NCBI GenBank assembly: GCA_907163375.1
Contig: CAJQUW010003214.1
Location: 27,233 to 91,232, forward strand
DNA length: 64,000 nt
Direction: 5' to 3'
Origin: Prostheceraeus crozeri
Lineage: Eukaryota; Platyhelminthes; Polycladida; Euryleptidae
Position numbers and translations under genes: made by a program. This document shows, one piece after another, positions 1-10,257 of this stretch. The notes under the pieces are model-generated. The model had not been told where the DNA came from and searched no databases. It was given only the letters and a program-made list of their open reading frames with translations. Within the stretch, counting starts at the first letter, position 1, and each line of letters starts with the position of its first letter.

Positions 1-461
1 AACTTTGCTTCTACAAGTCCTTTTGACTTGATTAAAAAAAGATTCGATAAGACCTATATTTTCAGACCACTTATCAAATTTCATAAGTAGCGCTAAATGC
101 CGAAAAATTTTAATTCGCTACTTTTGGTGATTTTCGGGGTTTTCAAACCTTCTGATTTCAATAAAGACCTTTACAAAGTTGTCAGAGGCGAGCTTTGGCT
201 CGAAACTTGCTTCCTGATGTAAATAACTGCACCGGTTTTCATGTCAAAATCGGGGTCCGAATACCAACACAATGATATGACGCACACTCTGTCCGCGGGA
301 GGTTGGATTTGAGGGCCGAGGCCTTGGAGTCCGGATGAGATCCCCTCTGAGTAATGCCTGTAACGGATTCATCAGCCTAGCTAGTCTATCCTCAAGTATT
401 GAATGACATATTAGTTGTATTTTAAAATGATTGTCAATGTATTCATTCGTTGAAGTTATAA
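1..461. other. No gene recognised at left edge
   Basis: No convincing coding region, RNA gene or transposon end was seen. It should contain, or lie close to, the left end of the Polinton described below, but I could not find a sequence here that is repeated in inverted form near 21-22 kb. A TCATTC motif at 443-448 followed by ATG at 462-464 resembles the start-site layout of other genes in the element, with only a weak TATA-like stretch upstream. Confidence 0.4.
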
Positions 462-504
462 ATGGTATAAGTAGTATTTCTATTTCATCCTTCCTTTACA
501 GAAA

Positions 505-1966
505 ATGGGAGGAAATTCGAGATTTTTGCTTAAAAAGTGCTCTTGTGGAGAGATTAAGAGAGGTGGCGAATTTAAACGCCGCATTAACAAATACAAAAAT
601 ACTCCTCACTTTCACGAGGAAAGAGGTGTTGTTTCCGGCTGCATGCATTGCCAAAAATTTTTAAAAGGCAAGGACCAGACGGCATTTTGCATTGCTCACG
701 CCGAATGTCCGATCAAAAAGGCTAGTAATTATGCAACATCAGACATCGGCAAAGTGATCACAGACTTCTTCAACGAAACAACAGTCGATCTAGACGCAGA
801 TTTGCAAGATGCAATTGATACCATCTTTTGAGTCCTACTGCACCGACTACAGAACAACTGAGTGGATCGGAAAGCTCAGACGACTCCGATTCTGAGGAGG
901 TCGTTATCAATAGAAAAGTGGAAGACATAGGAAAACCGTCAAATCAGTCTTCCCCGAAAAAGAAAACGATCGCACAGCAGTCTTCCCCAGTAAAGAAGGG
1001 GGTCAAGCAGCAAACGGATAGCTGTAATAAGGATGCCAAGATCGCAAAAGTGAGCCAGGAATATGCACTCACCAAATTAAAAGACGAACTGGCTCGTTAC
1101 AAAAACAAATGTGCGGCCCTTAGGGTGGAGAATTTTCACCTCAAGGGTCAGGTAGCCGAGATTCAGGCCCTGAAGGCACAAGTCATCAATTTAGAACCTT
1201 TCCGCGGAAGGGTGCCTAGCAGCGAAAAACGCGTTACTGAGCAGGCGACGTATATAAAATCTTTAAAAGCTTAGGAAGAGACATCAAAGCTGAAAATTGA
1301 ACAACTTAAGACTAGCCTGACTGAGACCCAGAAAAAAGAGGAGAAAAGAACAACGCTCCATCTTCCCGTCGTCAACAGCAGAATTGTTGATAACATAATC
1401 ATAGAAAGTGAGGACTTGGACACCACATTCGAGTGCTACGATGGGGCGATGGCGGGGATGCTATGGCTATTTTGACTATCTATGATTCGTGATCTTATTG
1501 AACTCTTTATACTCTACTTTTTATCTATGTTATAATTACATGTACGTGTATCTAACTCTTTATGCATGGATATTATGAAATTCAAATTGTCTAGCATCAC
1601 AACTAAATAGAATCTTATCCTGCAAGGACTGGATTTTTGGACTGCGTAATTTTACCAGGACAAATTGGTTCTTGCCACCTATCTTCATATCTTTTCCCGG
1701 TACATCGGGGGCCGATTTCCAATTTGCCCTGGTAATTTGAATTTCATAGTATCCATGCATAAAGAAATAGATACATGTACATGTCATTATAACATAGATA
1801 GCAAGTAGAGTATAAAGAGTTCAATAAGATTCTGCTTAATAATCGCTGCTTACACATTTCGATGAAGCATGATGGTGACATCAAGGAATTGCGCCACCGC
1901 AAGCGGAAACTGCCGGCCAAATATCATCCCCATCCACCGCCATCGAAGGTTCAACGAACCGATTAA
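505..1966 (+). pseudogene. Broken zinc-binding/coiled-coil protein gene of the Polinton accessory region
   Basis: I do not recognise the family. The first part (505-831) has paired cysteines (CSCGEIK, GCMHC, a later C/H cluster) that could bind zinc, and an acidic end. A second frame (about 828-1274) carries an acidic/serine-rich stretch (SGSESSDDSDSEE), then lysine-rich sequence and a heptad-like coiled coil (TKLKDELARYKNKCAALRVE). The frame stays open after a TAG at 1272-1274 for about 68 more codons, and a basic tail (RHRKRKLPAK) lies at 1862-1966. Breaks: frame change near 828, the TAG, and insertion of the 1492-1830 fold-back element. A 3' splice-site-like tract ends at 501 just before the ATG; an ATG at 462-464 directly followed by gtataag could be its leader exon, but that intron would be only 37 nt. 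Treating these pieces as one gene is inference. Confidence 0.4.
1492..1830. mobile_element. Fold-back (MITE-like) element with about 95-bp inverted arms
   Basis: Arms 1492-1586 and 1735-1830 are inverted copies with only a few mismatches; both outer ends read ATCTTATTGAACTCTTTATA when oriented inward. The centre contains a further inverted motif around the ACCAGG/CCTGGT core. No transposase is encoded. A clear target duplication was not seen, so the superfamily is unknown. It sits inside the broken coiled-coil gene and probably inserted there. Confidence 0.65.
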
Positions 1967-1977
1967 GTTAATTTATG

Positions 1978-2039
1978 GTAAGTTAATATCATCTCTATCA
2001 CTTGAATATAATTTCATCTATTTTCTTTCTATTTTTCAG
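1978..2039 (+). other. Candidate intron directly after an ATG
   Basis: ATG at 1975-1977 is followed at once by GTAAGTT and, after a pyrimidine-rich tract, by TTTTTCAG ending at 2039 (62 nt). The layout matches the leader introns of the polymerase gene and of the gene at 20982 on the other strand. It may lie at the 3' end of the coiled-coil gene or start a short transcript that runs into the structured element at 2049. Only the splice signals support it. Confidence 0.35.
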
Positions 2040-2048
2040 ATGCGACGT

Positions 2049-2151
2049 GAACGAACCAACGGTCTTTAAGAGGCCACCATGGGGCAAAAAGTGATAGTAC
2101 CTCCACGTGGTTTGCCCTGGACAGACTTCGGTCTGACTGAATCTATCACAT
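2049..2151 (+). repeat. Structured 3'-end element, copy A
   Basis: Direct repeat of 2511-2611. It holds three nested features. A 6-bp stem with 3-nt loop (2061-2075) is flanked by AAC and ACCA, like the histone-mRNA 3' stem-loop. A purine-rich stretch follows (2079-2092). Then a 7-bp outer stem GTGATAG/CTATCAC (2091-2097 with 2143-2149) encloses a perfect hairpin CAGAC-TTCG-GTCTG (2122-2135). Its place after a gene suggests an RNA 3'-processing or termination element; that role is inferred. Confidence 0.55.
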
Positions 2152-2189
2152 AATTAGAAAGACTGAGTCATGTCATTGTATCAGAGGGG

Positions 2190-2227
2190 TATATAAACCA
2201 TTACCTCTCTTTCATTTTCATTCTATA
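2190..2227 (+). promoter_or_regulatory. TATA/initiator promoter of the ORF at 2235
   Basis: TATATAAA at 2190-2197 lies 30 nt before an initiator-like TCATTCTATA at 2218-2227, leaving a leader of roughly 15 nt before the ATG at 2235. An AP-1-like TGAGTCA is at 2164-2170. The same TATA-to-TCATTC spacing occurs at three other genes of this element. Confidence 0.6.
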
Positions 2228-2234
2228 CTCCATC

Positions 2235-2498
2235 ATGAAAACACCTAAGACGACAGTCAGCTCTCCTGACAAGCCTCGACTTAGACCGAGAAATTTATTT
2301 ATTGAGTTTTTAGAAATGGAGGAGCGAGAGAGAATTTACAACAATCTTGCTCGAATCGGCTCATCGGTTGCCGATTATGCCGATTCAACAGAGTGGAGAT
2401 ATATTCCGCCCTCTGACAGTCGGATGGAAGTAGAGGAGGTCGATGCCGCTGACATAGAGAGATTAAAAGTCTCTCTCAGCGGAATCGGCCAAATCTAG
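2235..2498 (+). CDS. Short acidic Polinton accessory protein, family unknown
   Basis: Intact 87-residue ORF. The start is supported by the TATA/initiator pair immediately upstream. The N-terminus is basic and proline-containing (DKPRLRPRNLFIEFLEMEE); the rest is acidic with short helical segments and no cysteine cluster, signal peptide or membrane segment. It is followed within 15 nt by copy B of the structured element at 2511, as a 3' end would be. I do not recognise the family. A regulatory or early role would fit a small gene with a strong promoter at the edge of a viral genome, but nothing in the sequence shows it. Confidence 0.55.
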   Translation: MKTPKTTVSSPDKPRLRPRNLFIEFLEMEERERIYNNLARIGSSVADYADSTEWRYIPPSDSRMEVEEVDAADIERLKVSLSGIGQI

Positions 2499-2510
2499 AC
2501 ATGTATCCGA

Positions 2511-2611
2511 GAACGAACCATCGGTCTTTAAGAGACCACAAGGAGCAAAATGTGATAGTACCTCCTCGTGGTTTGCCCTGGACAGACTTTGGTCTGACTG
2601 AATCTATCACA
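2511..2611 (+). repeat. Structured 3'-end element, copy B
   Basis: Second copy of 2049-2151. Stem GGTCTT/GAGACC (2523-2528 with 2532-2537) keeps pairing where copy A has a G-U pair. The outer stem GTGATAG/CTATCAC is at 2552-2558 with 2604-2610. The inner hairpin CAGAC-TTTG-GTCTG (2583-2596) differs from copy A only in the loop. Differences falling in loops or preserving pairs suggest the RNA structure matters. Confidence 0.55.
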
Positions 2612-3153
2612 TGAATATAAAAAATATAATCACAAAGTTGTATCTGCTGTCAGTCAACTTTAACGTTGCATGGCACGGAGAACTTCGGCATAATTCTTCC
2701 TGTTGGTGGGCGATCTCTCTTGAGACAGCGGATGATATCGTAGTGATGAGTGTGGCAAGGGCTTGAGACTTACCTTAATCCGACTTTCCAACGGTCGTCG
2801 TGGTCTCTTCGCTCAACGTAGCACTTTGAACGCCAATCGGTTGAGTCTTAGCTATCTGCCGCAGGTTACTTTTTAAATTCTCCGTTGCATACGTTATCTG
2901 AGAATGAATCATGAGTTCTCTTAAAAACTGCCTCTATTATTGAAGCTAAATGATGAAGGGATGAAATGGGAGGGCACTCTTGCGCCACACGCAAACATAT
3001 ACATCTTCTCTCTTTACTAATGATACGATCTCTTTTGATAGAAAAGTAGACCGATAATAAATGTGATGACATTCGCAACCATGTTTACAATAAACCCCAT
3101 ATCTAAATTCCTCCTTTTATTTCCATTTCTAGATCAATACATTGCAAAACAAA
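2612..3153. other. Stretch with weak coding-like signal only
   Basis: No recognised gene. On the minus strand 3078-2866 is open for 70 codons, and a different minus frame between about 2880 and 2640 reads as low-bias coding sequence broken by one stop, with a GTAAGT-type donor near 2777. This could be a decayed accessory exon; no family is recognised. Confidence 0.3.
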
Positions 3154-3172
3154 GACATGTAGTTCTTTAGAT

Positions 3173-3445
3173 TTATTTATCAAAGTTCAGTGGGACTGGT
3201 TTGAAGTCATTATAAATCCTGTAATGTACCACTCGCTTTGGTGCATCCGGCAGTCTTCTGAGTCGCGTCGTCTTCGGTGTGAACTCGCCCTCACTCCATA
3301 CAACTTCGGTGATTTCACTTTTGCTACCACTCTTCTCGACATTGTCGATTTTGGGTTTATTGCCACTGTTCACATCCTCGTCCCATTCATCGACAACTTC
3401 GAAAATTTTGTGGAAAATATTTAAGGCTTCAGAAGAATTTGCCAT
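3173..3445 (-). CDS. Small ORFan with WxE-TPK-RR-DAPKR motif
   Basis: The ATG at 3445 (MANSSEALNIF) is preferred because a TATA box and initiator lie just upstream; the longer open frame to 3517 runs into the promoter. About 90 residues: an N-terminal amphipathic helix, an acidic middle (VVDEWDEDVNSG) and a basic C-terminal motif, VVWSEGEFTPKTTRLRRLPD. The last part is conserved in the inverted paralogue at 3664. AATAAA overlaps the end of the gene. The family is not recognised; the conserved motif is the only sign of constraint. Confidence 0.6.
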   Translation of the reverse strand: MANSSEALNIFHKIFEVVDEWDEDVNSGNKPKIDNVEKSGSKSEITEVVWSEGEFTPKTTRLRRLPDAPKRVVHYRIYNDFKPVPLNFDK

Positions 3446-3467
3446 ACTAACCTGTTCGATCGTATGA

Positions 3468-3534
3468 TGTGAATGAGAAGTGCTAATATCTTCTGATTTA
3501 TATAGGATATTCAACAATACTTTCCTCAGCCAAT
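3468..3534 (-). promoter_or_regulatory. Promoter of the ORFan at 3445
   Basis: On the minus strand TATATAAA (3504-3497) is followed 29 nt later by TCATTCACAT (3477-3468). A CCAAT box in the opposite orientation lies at 3530-3534. This is the same layout as the polymerase promoter. Confidence 0.6.
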
Positions 3535-3663
3535 CAGAATCACTCTAATTTAGATAAAGACTGTTAAAGTCAGAAGATTGCAAGATGTACCAATCTCAGC
3601 TAAAATGACAATTTTGTGATCGTCAATGAGTGCGATGAAGGCTTGAGTAGTCAGGAGAGTGGT

Positions 3664-3753
3664 AACAAAACTATAAGAATTATCTGGACAGACGAAGAGT
3701 GGACACCGAAAAGAACTCGTGAGAGAAGAGTGTCAGATGCTCCCAAACGATAA
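3664..3753 (+). pseudogene. Truncated inverted paralogue of the ORFan
   Basis: This frame reads WTDEEWTPKRTRERRVSDAP before a stop, matching the C-terminal motif of the minus-strand ORFan residue for residue at the W, E, TPK, R-RR and DAPKR positions. Weaker nucleotide similarity extends upstream to about 3625, but no start codon or promoter was found. The 3' flank with AATAAATCTAAAG is shared. Confidence 0.6.
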
Positions 3754-3925
3754 AGTATGCTTTGATTTTAAATAAATCTAAAGAACCACATGTCACTACT
3801 TTTTGATTTTTCCCTCAGTGATTGAGGTAGTATTTAGGAAAGAATGATAGTGTCTAGCATCAGCTGCTATGATTTACACTGAGCTGTCAAATGACTAGAT
3901 TTTCACTATGATGTTGATGACTACA

Positions 3926-4379
3926 TTACCCAGAAATAAGTGAAAACAGACAGATATAACAAATGAAACATATATTCCGAAAGTACAAATAATTTAGAAG
4001 ATCTTCAGTACTAATATCATCCCAAGGCGATTCGCAGTTACTGCAGTCACATTTCAGTTGTCGCACTCTTTCCTCGGCTGCAGCCAACACACCAAAGATG
4101 TACTCCCATTCAATCTTGTTCCTGGGTTGAGACGATGGGCTGTACCATCTCCGTATGTCATGGAGAAGACTGATATCATCCTCCTTCGACACATCCTCCT
4201 TGTTGTATAGTAGGTACTTCCACCTCACATACACCATCCATCTCCTCTTCCTCAGTCAGAGTCGGATATTCCAAGCTTGGAATATCCTCCGCTTTTTCCT
4301 TCTTCTCCAACTTCACCTTCTTTGGAGCGGGAGGGCAAGTTGATGTGTCCACGGAGAGAGTTGCTGTTGGCGAATTCAT
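3926..4379 (-). pseudogene. Frameshifted accessory protein gene divergent from the polymerase
   Basis: The N-terminal part (4379-4176) begins MNSPTATLSVDTSTCPPAPK and is lysine-rich, then acidic. The C-terminal part in another frame (about 4237-3926) contains helical sequence with a small cysteine cluster (CDCSNCESPWDD). The frames overlap between 4176 and 4237, where one frameshift is implied. The start codon faces away from the polymerase promoter across about 230 bp with two CCAAT boxes, so the two genes may share control elements. No family recognised. Confidence 0.45.
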
Positions 4380-4436
4380 GACTTCAAATTGTGTGCTATA
4401 AACTTGATTTCTTAGTGCTTAAGTACAAGTAAGTAG

Positions 4437-4515
4437 CCAATCAAATGAATAGCCAATGAATGACGAGTATGAGAGTATATAAAAGGTGGGAAACAGACTT
4501 ATTTTTCATTCTATA
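4437..4515 (+). promoter_or_regulatory. DNA polymerase promoter
   Basis: CCAAT boxes at 4437-4441 and 4453-4457, TATATAAAA at 4476-4484 and initiator-like TCATTCTATA at 4506-4515 (30-32 nt from TATA). An untranslated leader of about 100 nt follows to the ATG at 4611. On the opposite strand the same region precedes the gene starting at 4379. Confidence 0.65.
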
Positions 4516-4613
4516 TTTGAGACGTGTTGAGAATAAGTGAAGTCTCTATTTTGATAAACTATACAATTTTCTGACATTGAAGTATCATTCTTAAACTTGA
4601 TTTCGTTGAAATG

Positions 4614-4680
4614 GTAAGTTGAAAATTTCCTCACTCATCTCCCTCAAACGTTTGGCTAATACCATCTTTCTCAAATTCAG
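4614..4680 (+). other. Polymerase intron 1, directly after the start codon
   Basis: GTAAGTT follows ATG immediately and the intron ends TCAAATTCAG (67 nt). Exon 1 therefore contributes only the initiator codon to the protein. The first 20 nt resemble the intron of the gene at 20982 on the other strand. Confidence 0.6.
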
Positions 4681-4741
4681 CCATCTACTTCATCACCAAA
4701 ACGCTCCCTTCTCGAGGAAACTTTAGAGCTGTTAAGTGAAT

Positions 4742-4800
4742 GTAGGTTGTAACAATAGACTATAACTTTAATATAGATGATAGAATGATTCCTCTTTCAG
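4742..4800 (+). other. Polymerase intron 2
   Basis: Donor GTAGGT at 4742, acceptor CCTCTTTCAG ending at 4800 (59 nt). With intron 1 removed, the 61-nt exon 4681-4741 stays open and enters the zinc-finger frame at 4803 in phase. Splice signals and frame agreement support it; there is no transcript evidence. Confidence 0.55.
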
Positions 4801-7800
4801 GTGATGTTAGTACCAGCTCAAGCGGTCAGTCGCGGGAATCTAATGAGCGGGAATCTGCTGATTGTGGTCATATCTTTACGAGGAAGCGTGATCTCGCCCG
4901 ACACATCAGACAACGTGTGTGTCAATCAAAGACATCATCAATCTCCCGAGGTGAGGATGATTCTATTCAACATGTCTCTTTTACTTGCGACTTTTGCATT
5001 CTATCTTTTAAAACACGTTTTGAATTATCTTCACATAGACTTCACCACACGCATACAAATGATAGTTATAGTAACAAAACCTCCCCTATCCGTCTCACTG
5101 AAGTGTCGCTCAATAATGTAGTGAGAAATTACCATATGGAATCCTCAGAAACCATTGCTGATTTTCCGGAGTGGTTTTATCAAAATTCAACATTAATAGA
5201 TGCGCTCTTTAGAAATTTAGACAACTTTAGAATAATAGCGCTCATCTATCTTAAAATAAAATATGTTAAAGTTGATCATCATACTGGCGAAATAGTGCAG
5301 AGGTTGGAGTTTTACATACCCTCCTCACCTGCTACAGAGGTAGTAGATAAAGAAGTAAGGCTAAATTTTTATATTGAAGGGCTAAAATCAAATATTGATA
5401 AATTTAACGTGCGCGATAGTGGTCTGATTTTTGATGGTGTAGAATCTGCCATGTTTAAAATTACTCTATTAGAAAATTACAGTGGACGAGGCTCCTTCAA
5501 TCTTCCAAAAACGTTAAAAGATAAGAAAGCAGTCATTTCTATAGATTGTGAATCGCACTGTTTTAAGTATGCGGTCTTATCCATTCTCCACTATCATGAT
5601 GTACAGAACAACCGTTTACGTAAAACCAAATATCATCAATGGGAGAATGAATTGAAATTTGATGACTGCAATAGTGGAGGTATGAAATTGAAAGATATAG
5701 AGAAATTTGAAAAATTAAATAAAATTAAAATAGTTGTTCACGTCTGGCAAAAAAGGACTTAAAGGTGTACGCTACAACAAACGTTCATCAACTTATGATC
5801 GTGTTGCCAACCTCTTGTTGGTATATGAGGATAGCAGTCAACAATGGCATTACTGCGGTATTCCAAATATTTATCGACTATATTCCCACTTAACATCCAA
5901 AAGGGGGTAGCATTTCATATGTGACCGTTGTATGAGATCCTTCTGGTCAAAAGATAAATTTCAAACACATTATGAATGGTATAAGCGAGGTAAATTGCAA
6001 ATGGAACGCATGTCCAAAGATAAAATCTTTTCATATAGAGAGAATGGTAGTGAAATAAGTCCTCTTCGTGTCATCTATGCTGATATCGAATGCTATATTG
6101 ATGATAACATCCACAAGCCAGCAGCCATATCCTGTTATGAGGTATGGCATAATCATTTCCAAAATGAAGATAATAAAATGCACGTCTGGCAAGGTGAGGA
6201 TTGTATACACAAATTCTTGCAATTCCTGGAAAGTGCTAGTAAATTTCAACAAAAAAATGATAGTGAACTCTATCACAGATCATTAAATATGACAGCAGAT
6301 GATCAGGTAAAATTTGAAAGTTGTATAGTCTGCTCAAAATGTAATAAAACGTTTGATGAGGGTAAAATTAAGAAAATGTGTGACCATGATCACATCACTG
6401 GTAAATTTAGAAACGTACTGTGTTCAAGATGCAATTTTTCTCTAAGAATGAAACGGCGCACTCTACCCGTAATTTTTCATAACTTCAAAGGCTATGACAG
6501 CCATATGACAATAAAAGGGGGGTTAGGAAAAATGAAGGGATGGTTAATGAATGTTATAGCTCAAACGAGGGAAAAATTTATGTCCATGACTGCAAAAGTA
6601 CCAGTCAATAAGACTAAAGAAAATAAGACAGTCTACTTTGATATAAAATTTTTAGATTCCTATGAATTCATGACTTCATCAGTAGCATCTCTCGTTCAAA
6701 ATCTTAAGTCTCTTCAACTAAATCAAAATTTGAAGAAGCAATATCCTAACTTGACAGATGAAGTCATCACATGCAAAGGAGTGTTTCCATATGCATACTT
6801 TGACAACATTTCTAAACTTAGTGAGACTTCTCTTCCATCAATAGATAAATTTAAAAATGATTTGACTAGTATAGAATATAAGGTAGAAGATTACAATCAT
6901 GCTCAAGTTGCATGGACAAAATTTGACTGTCAAACGTTTAGCGATTATATGATCGCCTATCTAAAATTAGATGTATTTTTGCTGGCTGATGTATTTCAGG
7001 AGTTTCGACGAGTGACATTAGAAGAAGATAAATTAGACCCCATCCACTTTGTCAGTCTTCCAGCCATGTCATTCCAGTCTGCTTTTAAAATGACTGGAGA
7101 GAGAATCCATCTTTTACAAGATCCAGAGATGTATAATTTATTTGAGCGAGGAATTGGCGGTGGTCTCACATTTGTAAATAGACACCAAATAAAATCAAAA
7201 ATAGTAGATGATGATCAGATTCATCTAAAGTACTATGACCAGAATAATTTATTTGATAGTTCACTATCCAAACCTCTACCTCACTCTGAGTTTAGCTGGC
7301 TAGGTGATAGTGAAATTCAACATTTCTCCAATCCTTCAAACATACTAGCTATTCCAGATGATGGTGATTGGGGATAATATTTTGAGGTAGATCTTATCTA
7401 TCCAAATAGTATTAAAAATAAAACTGTGGATTCTCCACCTCCGCGCGAATCAGGTGAAGTGACTGAAGATATGTTTTCGGACTTTATGAAACAATTTCAT
7501 AAAGATTTAGAAGGGAGTGGACAGCCCAAGTATAAGCCTTGTTGCAAACTTTTCCTTACTTAATTTGATAAAGAAAATTTTCTAGCCCACTTTTCCATCT
7601 TCAAAATTTTATTTAGAAATGAGTGTGATTTTAAAAACAGTTCACCGCATTATCAAATTTAGACAGAAAGCCTTTCTGAAACCATATACTGATAGTAGCA
7701 GCCAGAAACGTGCACCAGCCCAAAATAATTTTGAAAAGGATTTTTATAAATATAAGAATAATAGTCTCTTTGGTAAGACGATGGAAGATGTTAGAAAACG

Positions 7801-8742
7801 TATAAACTATAAACTTGTGAATCGTAATGATAAATTTCAAAAGTTAGCGGCATCACTTCTCTTTATTGATAGAGATATTATAGATGATGAGTTGGTTGGT
7901 ATTAAAATGATAAAATCAGAAGTAGAGTTGTGCAAGCCCATCTACATTGGACAAGCTGTATTAGATTATTCCAAGCTTGAAATGTATCAACTCTTCTATA
8001 GAATATTAAAACCATGTCCTCTAATTAAAGACGTGCGTTTGCTGGGTGGTGATACAGACAGTTTCTTTTTAAGTATTTCTGCTCAGAAAGAGTTAAACTT
8101 CAATGAAATAGGAAGATCTTTAGAAAATTATTTTGATACGTCAAATTATCCTACAGATCACCCACTATACTCTACTAAAAATAAAGCAAAATTAGGATGC
8201 TTCAAAGATGAAATGGCAGGAAAAGAAATTAAGGAAATGATTCTTCTTCGTCCTAAAATGTATTAAATGAAAACAAAAGACTCCAGTGACAGTATTAAGC
8301 GCGCAAAAGGCATATCTAAGTCGATTGTTGTAAATATGAAGCATAGGATCTATAAGAAGGCCTTTAAAAATAAGTGTGTAACGTTTGTCAACATGACCAT
8401 CTTAAAATCAAAGTTGCATGAGGTAAAAACTCATACATTTAGAAAGCGAGCACTTTCAGCGTGGGAGGATAAGAGGTGTTGGATATGGCATAACATATCT
8501 CTTCCACATGGTCATCCTGATACAATCATATCACTAACTAAAAGAATTAAACTCACACTACCACATTCAGGAGATGTGTAAATATGTTCAGTCTCAAATC
8601 AGCATTTTGATGATGCTTTTGTTGACATTCATTGTTGTTTTATGTATCGCTTTAGATTGCCCTTCCTTGTGAATATATGCCTACAGTCAGCTCATTCCCC
8701 TATATCTGTGAAAAGACTTTTTCATACACATATTTTTAGTTC

Positions 8743-8748
8743 AATAAA
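8743..8748 (+). promoter_or_regulatory. Poly(A) signal after the polymerase gene
   Basis: AATAAA lies 162 nt after the polymerase stop and just before the convergent 3' end of the minus-strand gene at 8763. Confidence 0.5.
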
Positions 8749-8762
8749 ATTTTACAATGACT

Positions 8763-10213
8763 TCACTTTGTTTTCCGAAACACTAAAGTTGCGAGGGATT
8801 TAGTATCTTTGACATGGATGCACTCATGTAAACCATTTGTAATTTTGATAGAAATAGATGGTATAGTTTGTTTGATAACAGGATGGCTGAAAATATGTTG
8901 AAACATCTTCTTGACTATTCCATATAAAGCATCCTTATCATGAATGAAATCACGTAAAATGTGTTCTTTTTCCTCGCCAACAGAAATAGGTAGAATCAAA
9001 TCACTTTGAATGTAAAGGTGTTGTTCATGTTTATCAAGTGTCATTGGTGTTTCTATACCAATCGTATGCGCAGCAGTAAACATATTTTGTAGCATTGAAA
9101 AACCAGAGTTTTTCAATTTTTTTGCTCAATTGACATTGAATGTCATCACCCAGTTTCAGAACAACTCGTTGATTTTCAATTGAAAACAAAATGTGGTGTG
9201 TCTTACATCATATTTACTTTTCATCACATGCTTCAACTTCTGTTGTATATAAGGATTTATTACATGAATGAAGATTTCAACTGCATGATATCAACTAAAT
9301 CAGCTTTAGTGTGATATTCATGAGAAGCATAAACCAAACCGCTTCCAATAATAGGTGTTGCATGTCTTACAAAATGACGCAAGGTTGGAGAGAAATAAAC
9401 TGTAAGTTTGTCATTATATTTCTGAATAACCAACTTATCTTTGTCCGCCATAATTTTCTCTCCATACTTCTTACCCACAGTCTCATTCCATCGTTTTACT
9501 AACTCAATAAGTGATAAAGGTTGAACACCACGCTTTTTCAAAATGATGCGTTCTTCACATTCTACAACATCTTCATCAAATATTTAAAATTTATAATGAA
9601 ATTTGTTGATTCGATTTGAATAAACTTTTTTAACAATTGCAGTAGCAATTGACGTTAGATGTATTCCATGACCAAAACCGAGATGTGGATGGAATTCATT
9701 ATCCAACCTCAATGTCAGACCTTTAGTAAAAGAATGAAAGCGAAGGAACTGTCTCCCACTCCAATGATGGATAGTAAACTCATAAACTTTCTGATCCTTA
9801 TTCTTCATGATGGAAGTATTACCACTATTGAATGCCTTAATAATTTTCTCATTCACAAATGGACCATAATAATCTGATTTTATCTGAATCCATTCATAGT
9901 TCCACTTTCCATCTTACGTTAAATTGTATGAGAACTGGAATTTATTATTCATTGTTATTCCATCATGGGTGCGAGGAGTCAATATCATTTCTTCCAAATC
10001 ATTCACATTCTGAATATTGCTATCATAGCAAATGCCGGAAACACCCACTTCCCATTCACCTTCTAGATGTAGTGAGCGATTTAATTCTACTCGAAAGTCT
10101 GGTGGTTTATTATTAGGAAATTTATTCATAGAAGCATTACTGGGTAAGTAAATTAGAAACGAATCTCTATTTTCACTTTCCATACTAATCACATTGGAAA
10201 AATATATCAGCAT
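8763..10213 (-). pseudogene. Polinton F54H12.2-like conserved protein, paralogue 1, broken into four frames
   Basis: Member of the family annotated in many invertebrate genomes as F54H12.2-like, found in Polintons and suspected to be a virion component. Four open pieces follow one another: 10213-9914 (start 10213 or 10183; LPSNASMNKFPNNKPPDF and GEWEVGVSGICYDS), 9856-9584, 9541-9260 (FSPTLRHFVRHATPIIGSG) and 9116-8763 (LYIQSDLILP, C-terminal SLATLVFRK). Breaks fall at about 9914-9856, 9584-9541 and 9260-9116. The pieces align in order with the intact neighbour at 10258-11625, and the joint span of about 480 codons matches its 455 residues. Role as fibre or minor capsid component is inference. 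Confidence 0.75.
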
Positions 10214-10257
10214 ACTTTTGGATTAACTCTTCATTCGGAAATGGAGTGTGATACTTG

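Larger units (their letters stand above)
3154..3794. repeat. Inverted duplication of a small gene and its 3' flank
   Basis: Outer arms 3154-3179 and 3769-3794 are inverted copies (core AATAAATCTAAAGAAC) and contain AATAAA at the 3' end of each gene copy. The coding parts inside (3173-3445 on minus, 3664-3753 on plus) are also related, so a gene and its 3' end were duplicated tail-out in opposite orientation. The centre has diverged. Confidence 0.6.
4611..8581 (+). pseudogene. pPolB: Polinton protein-primed family B DNA polymerase, disrupted
   Basis: Replicative polymerase of Polinton/adintovirus elements. The start is ATG 4611, followed by two short introns (4614-4680, 4742-4800). Order of domains: N-terminal C2H2 finger (CDFC...HRLHH, about 4989-5050), the Polinton N-terminal region ending SIDCESHCFKYAVL, exonuclease motif I YADIECYI (about 6079), motif II NFKGYDSH (about 6480), motif III YLKLDVFLLADVF (about 6957), polymerase motif A DQNNLF (about 7237), motif B NSLFGK (about 7765) and motif C GGDTDSFFL (about 8045). 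Breaks: frameshift near 5755, TAG 5908-5910, TAA 7375-7377, TAA 7561-7563, frameshift between about 7590 and 7640, TAA 8264-8266. All catalytic motifs are still readable, so decay is fairly recent, but no functional enzyme can be made. AATAAA follows at 8743. Confidence 0.93.

Noticed and set aside
2091-2149. Possible small tRNA or tRNA-like structure (7-bp outer stem, inner hairpins)
   Set aside because: The 59-nt span lacks a D arm, a 7-nt anticodon loop and a B box; a duplicated 3'-end element explains it better.
2866-3078. Minus-strand 70-codon ORF
   Set aside because: No recognisable domain, no promoter, weak coding signal; kept only as a remark in the stretch entry.
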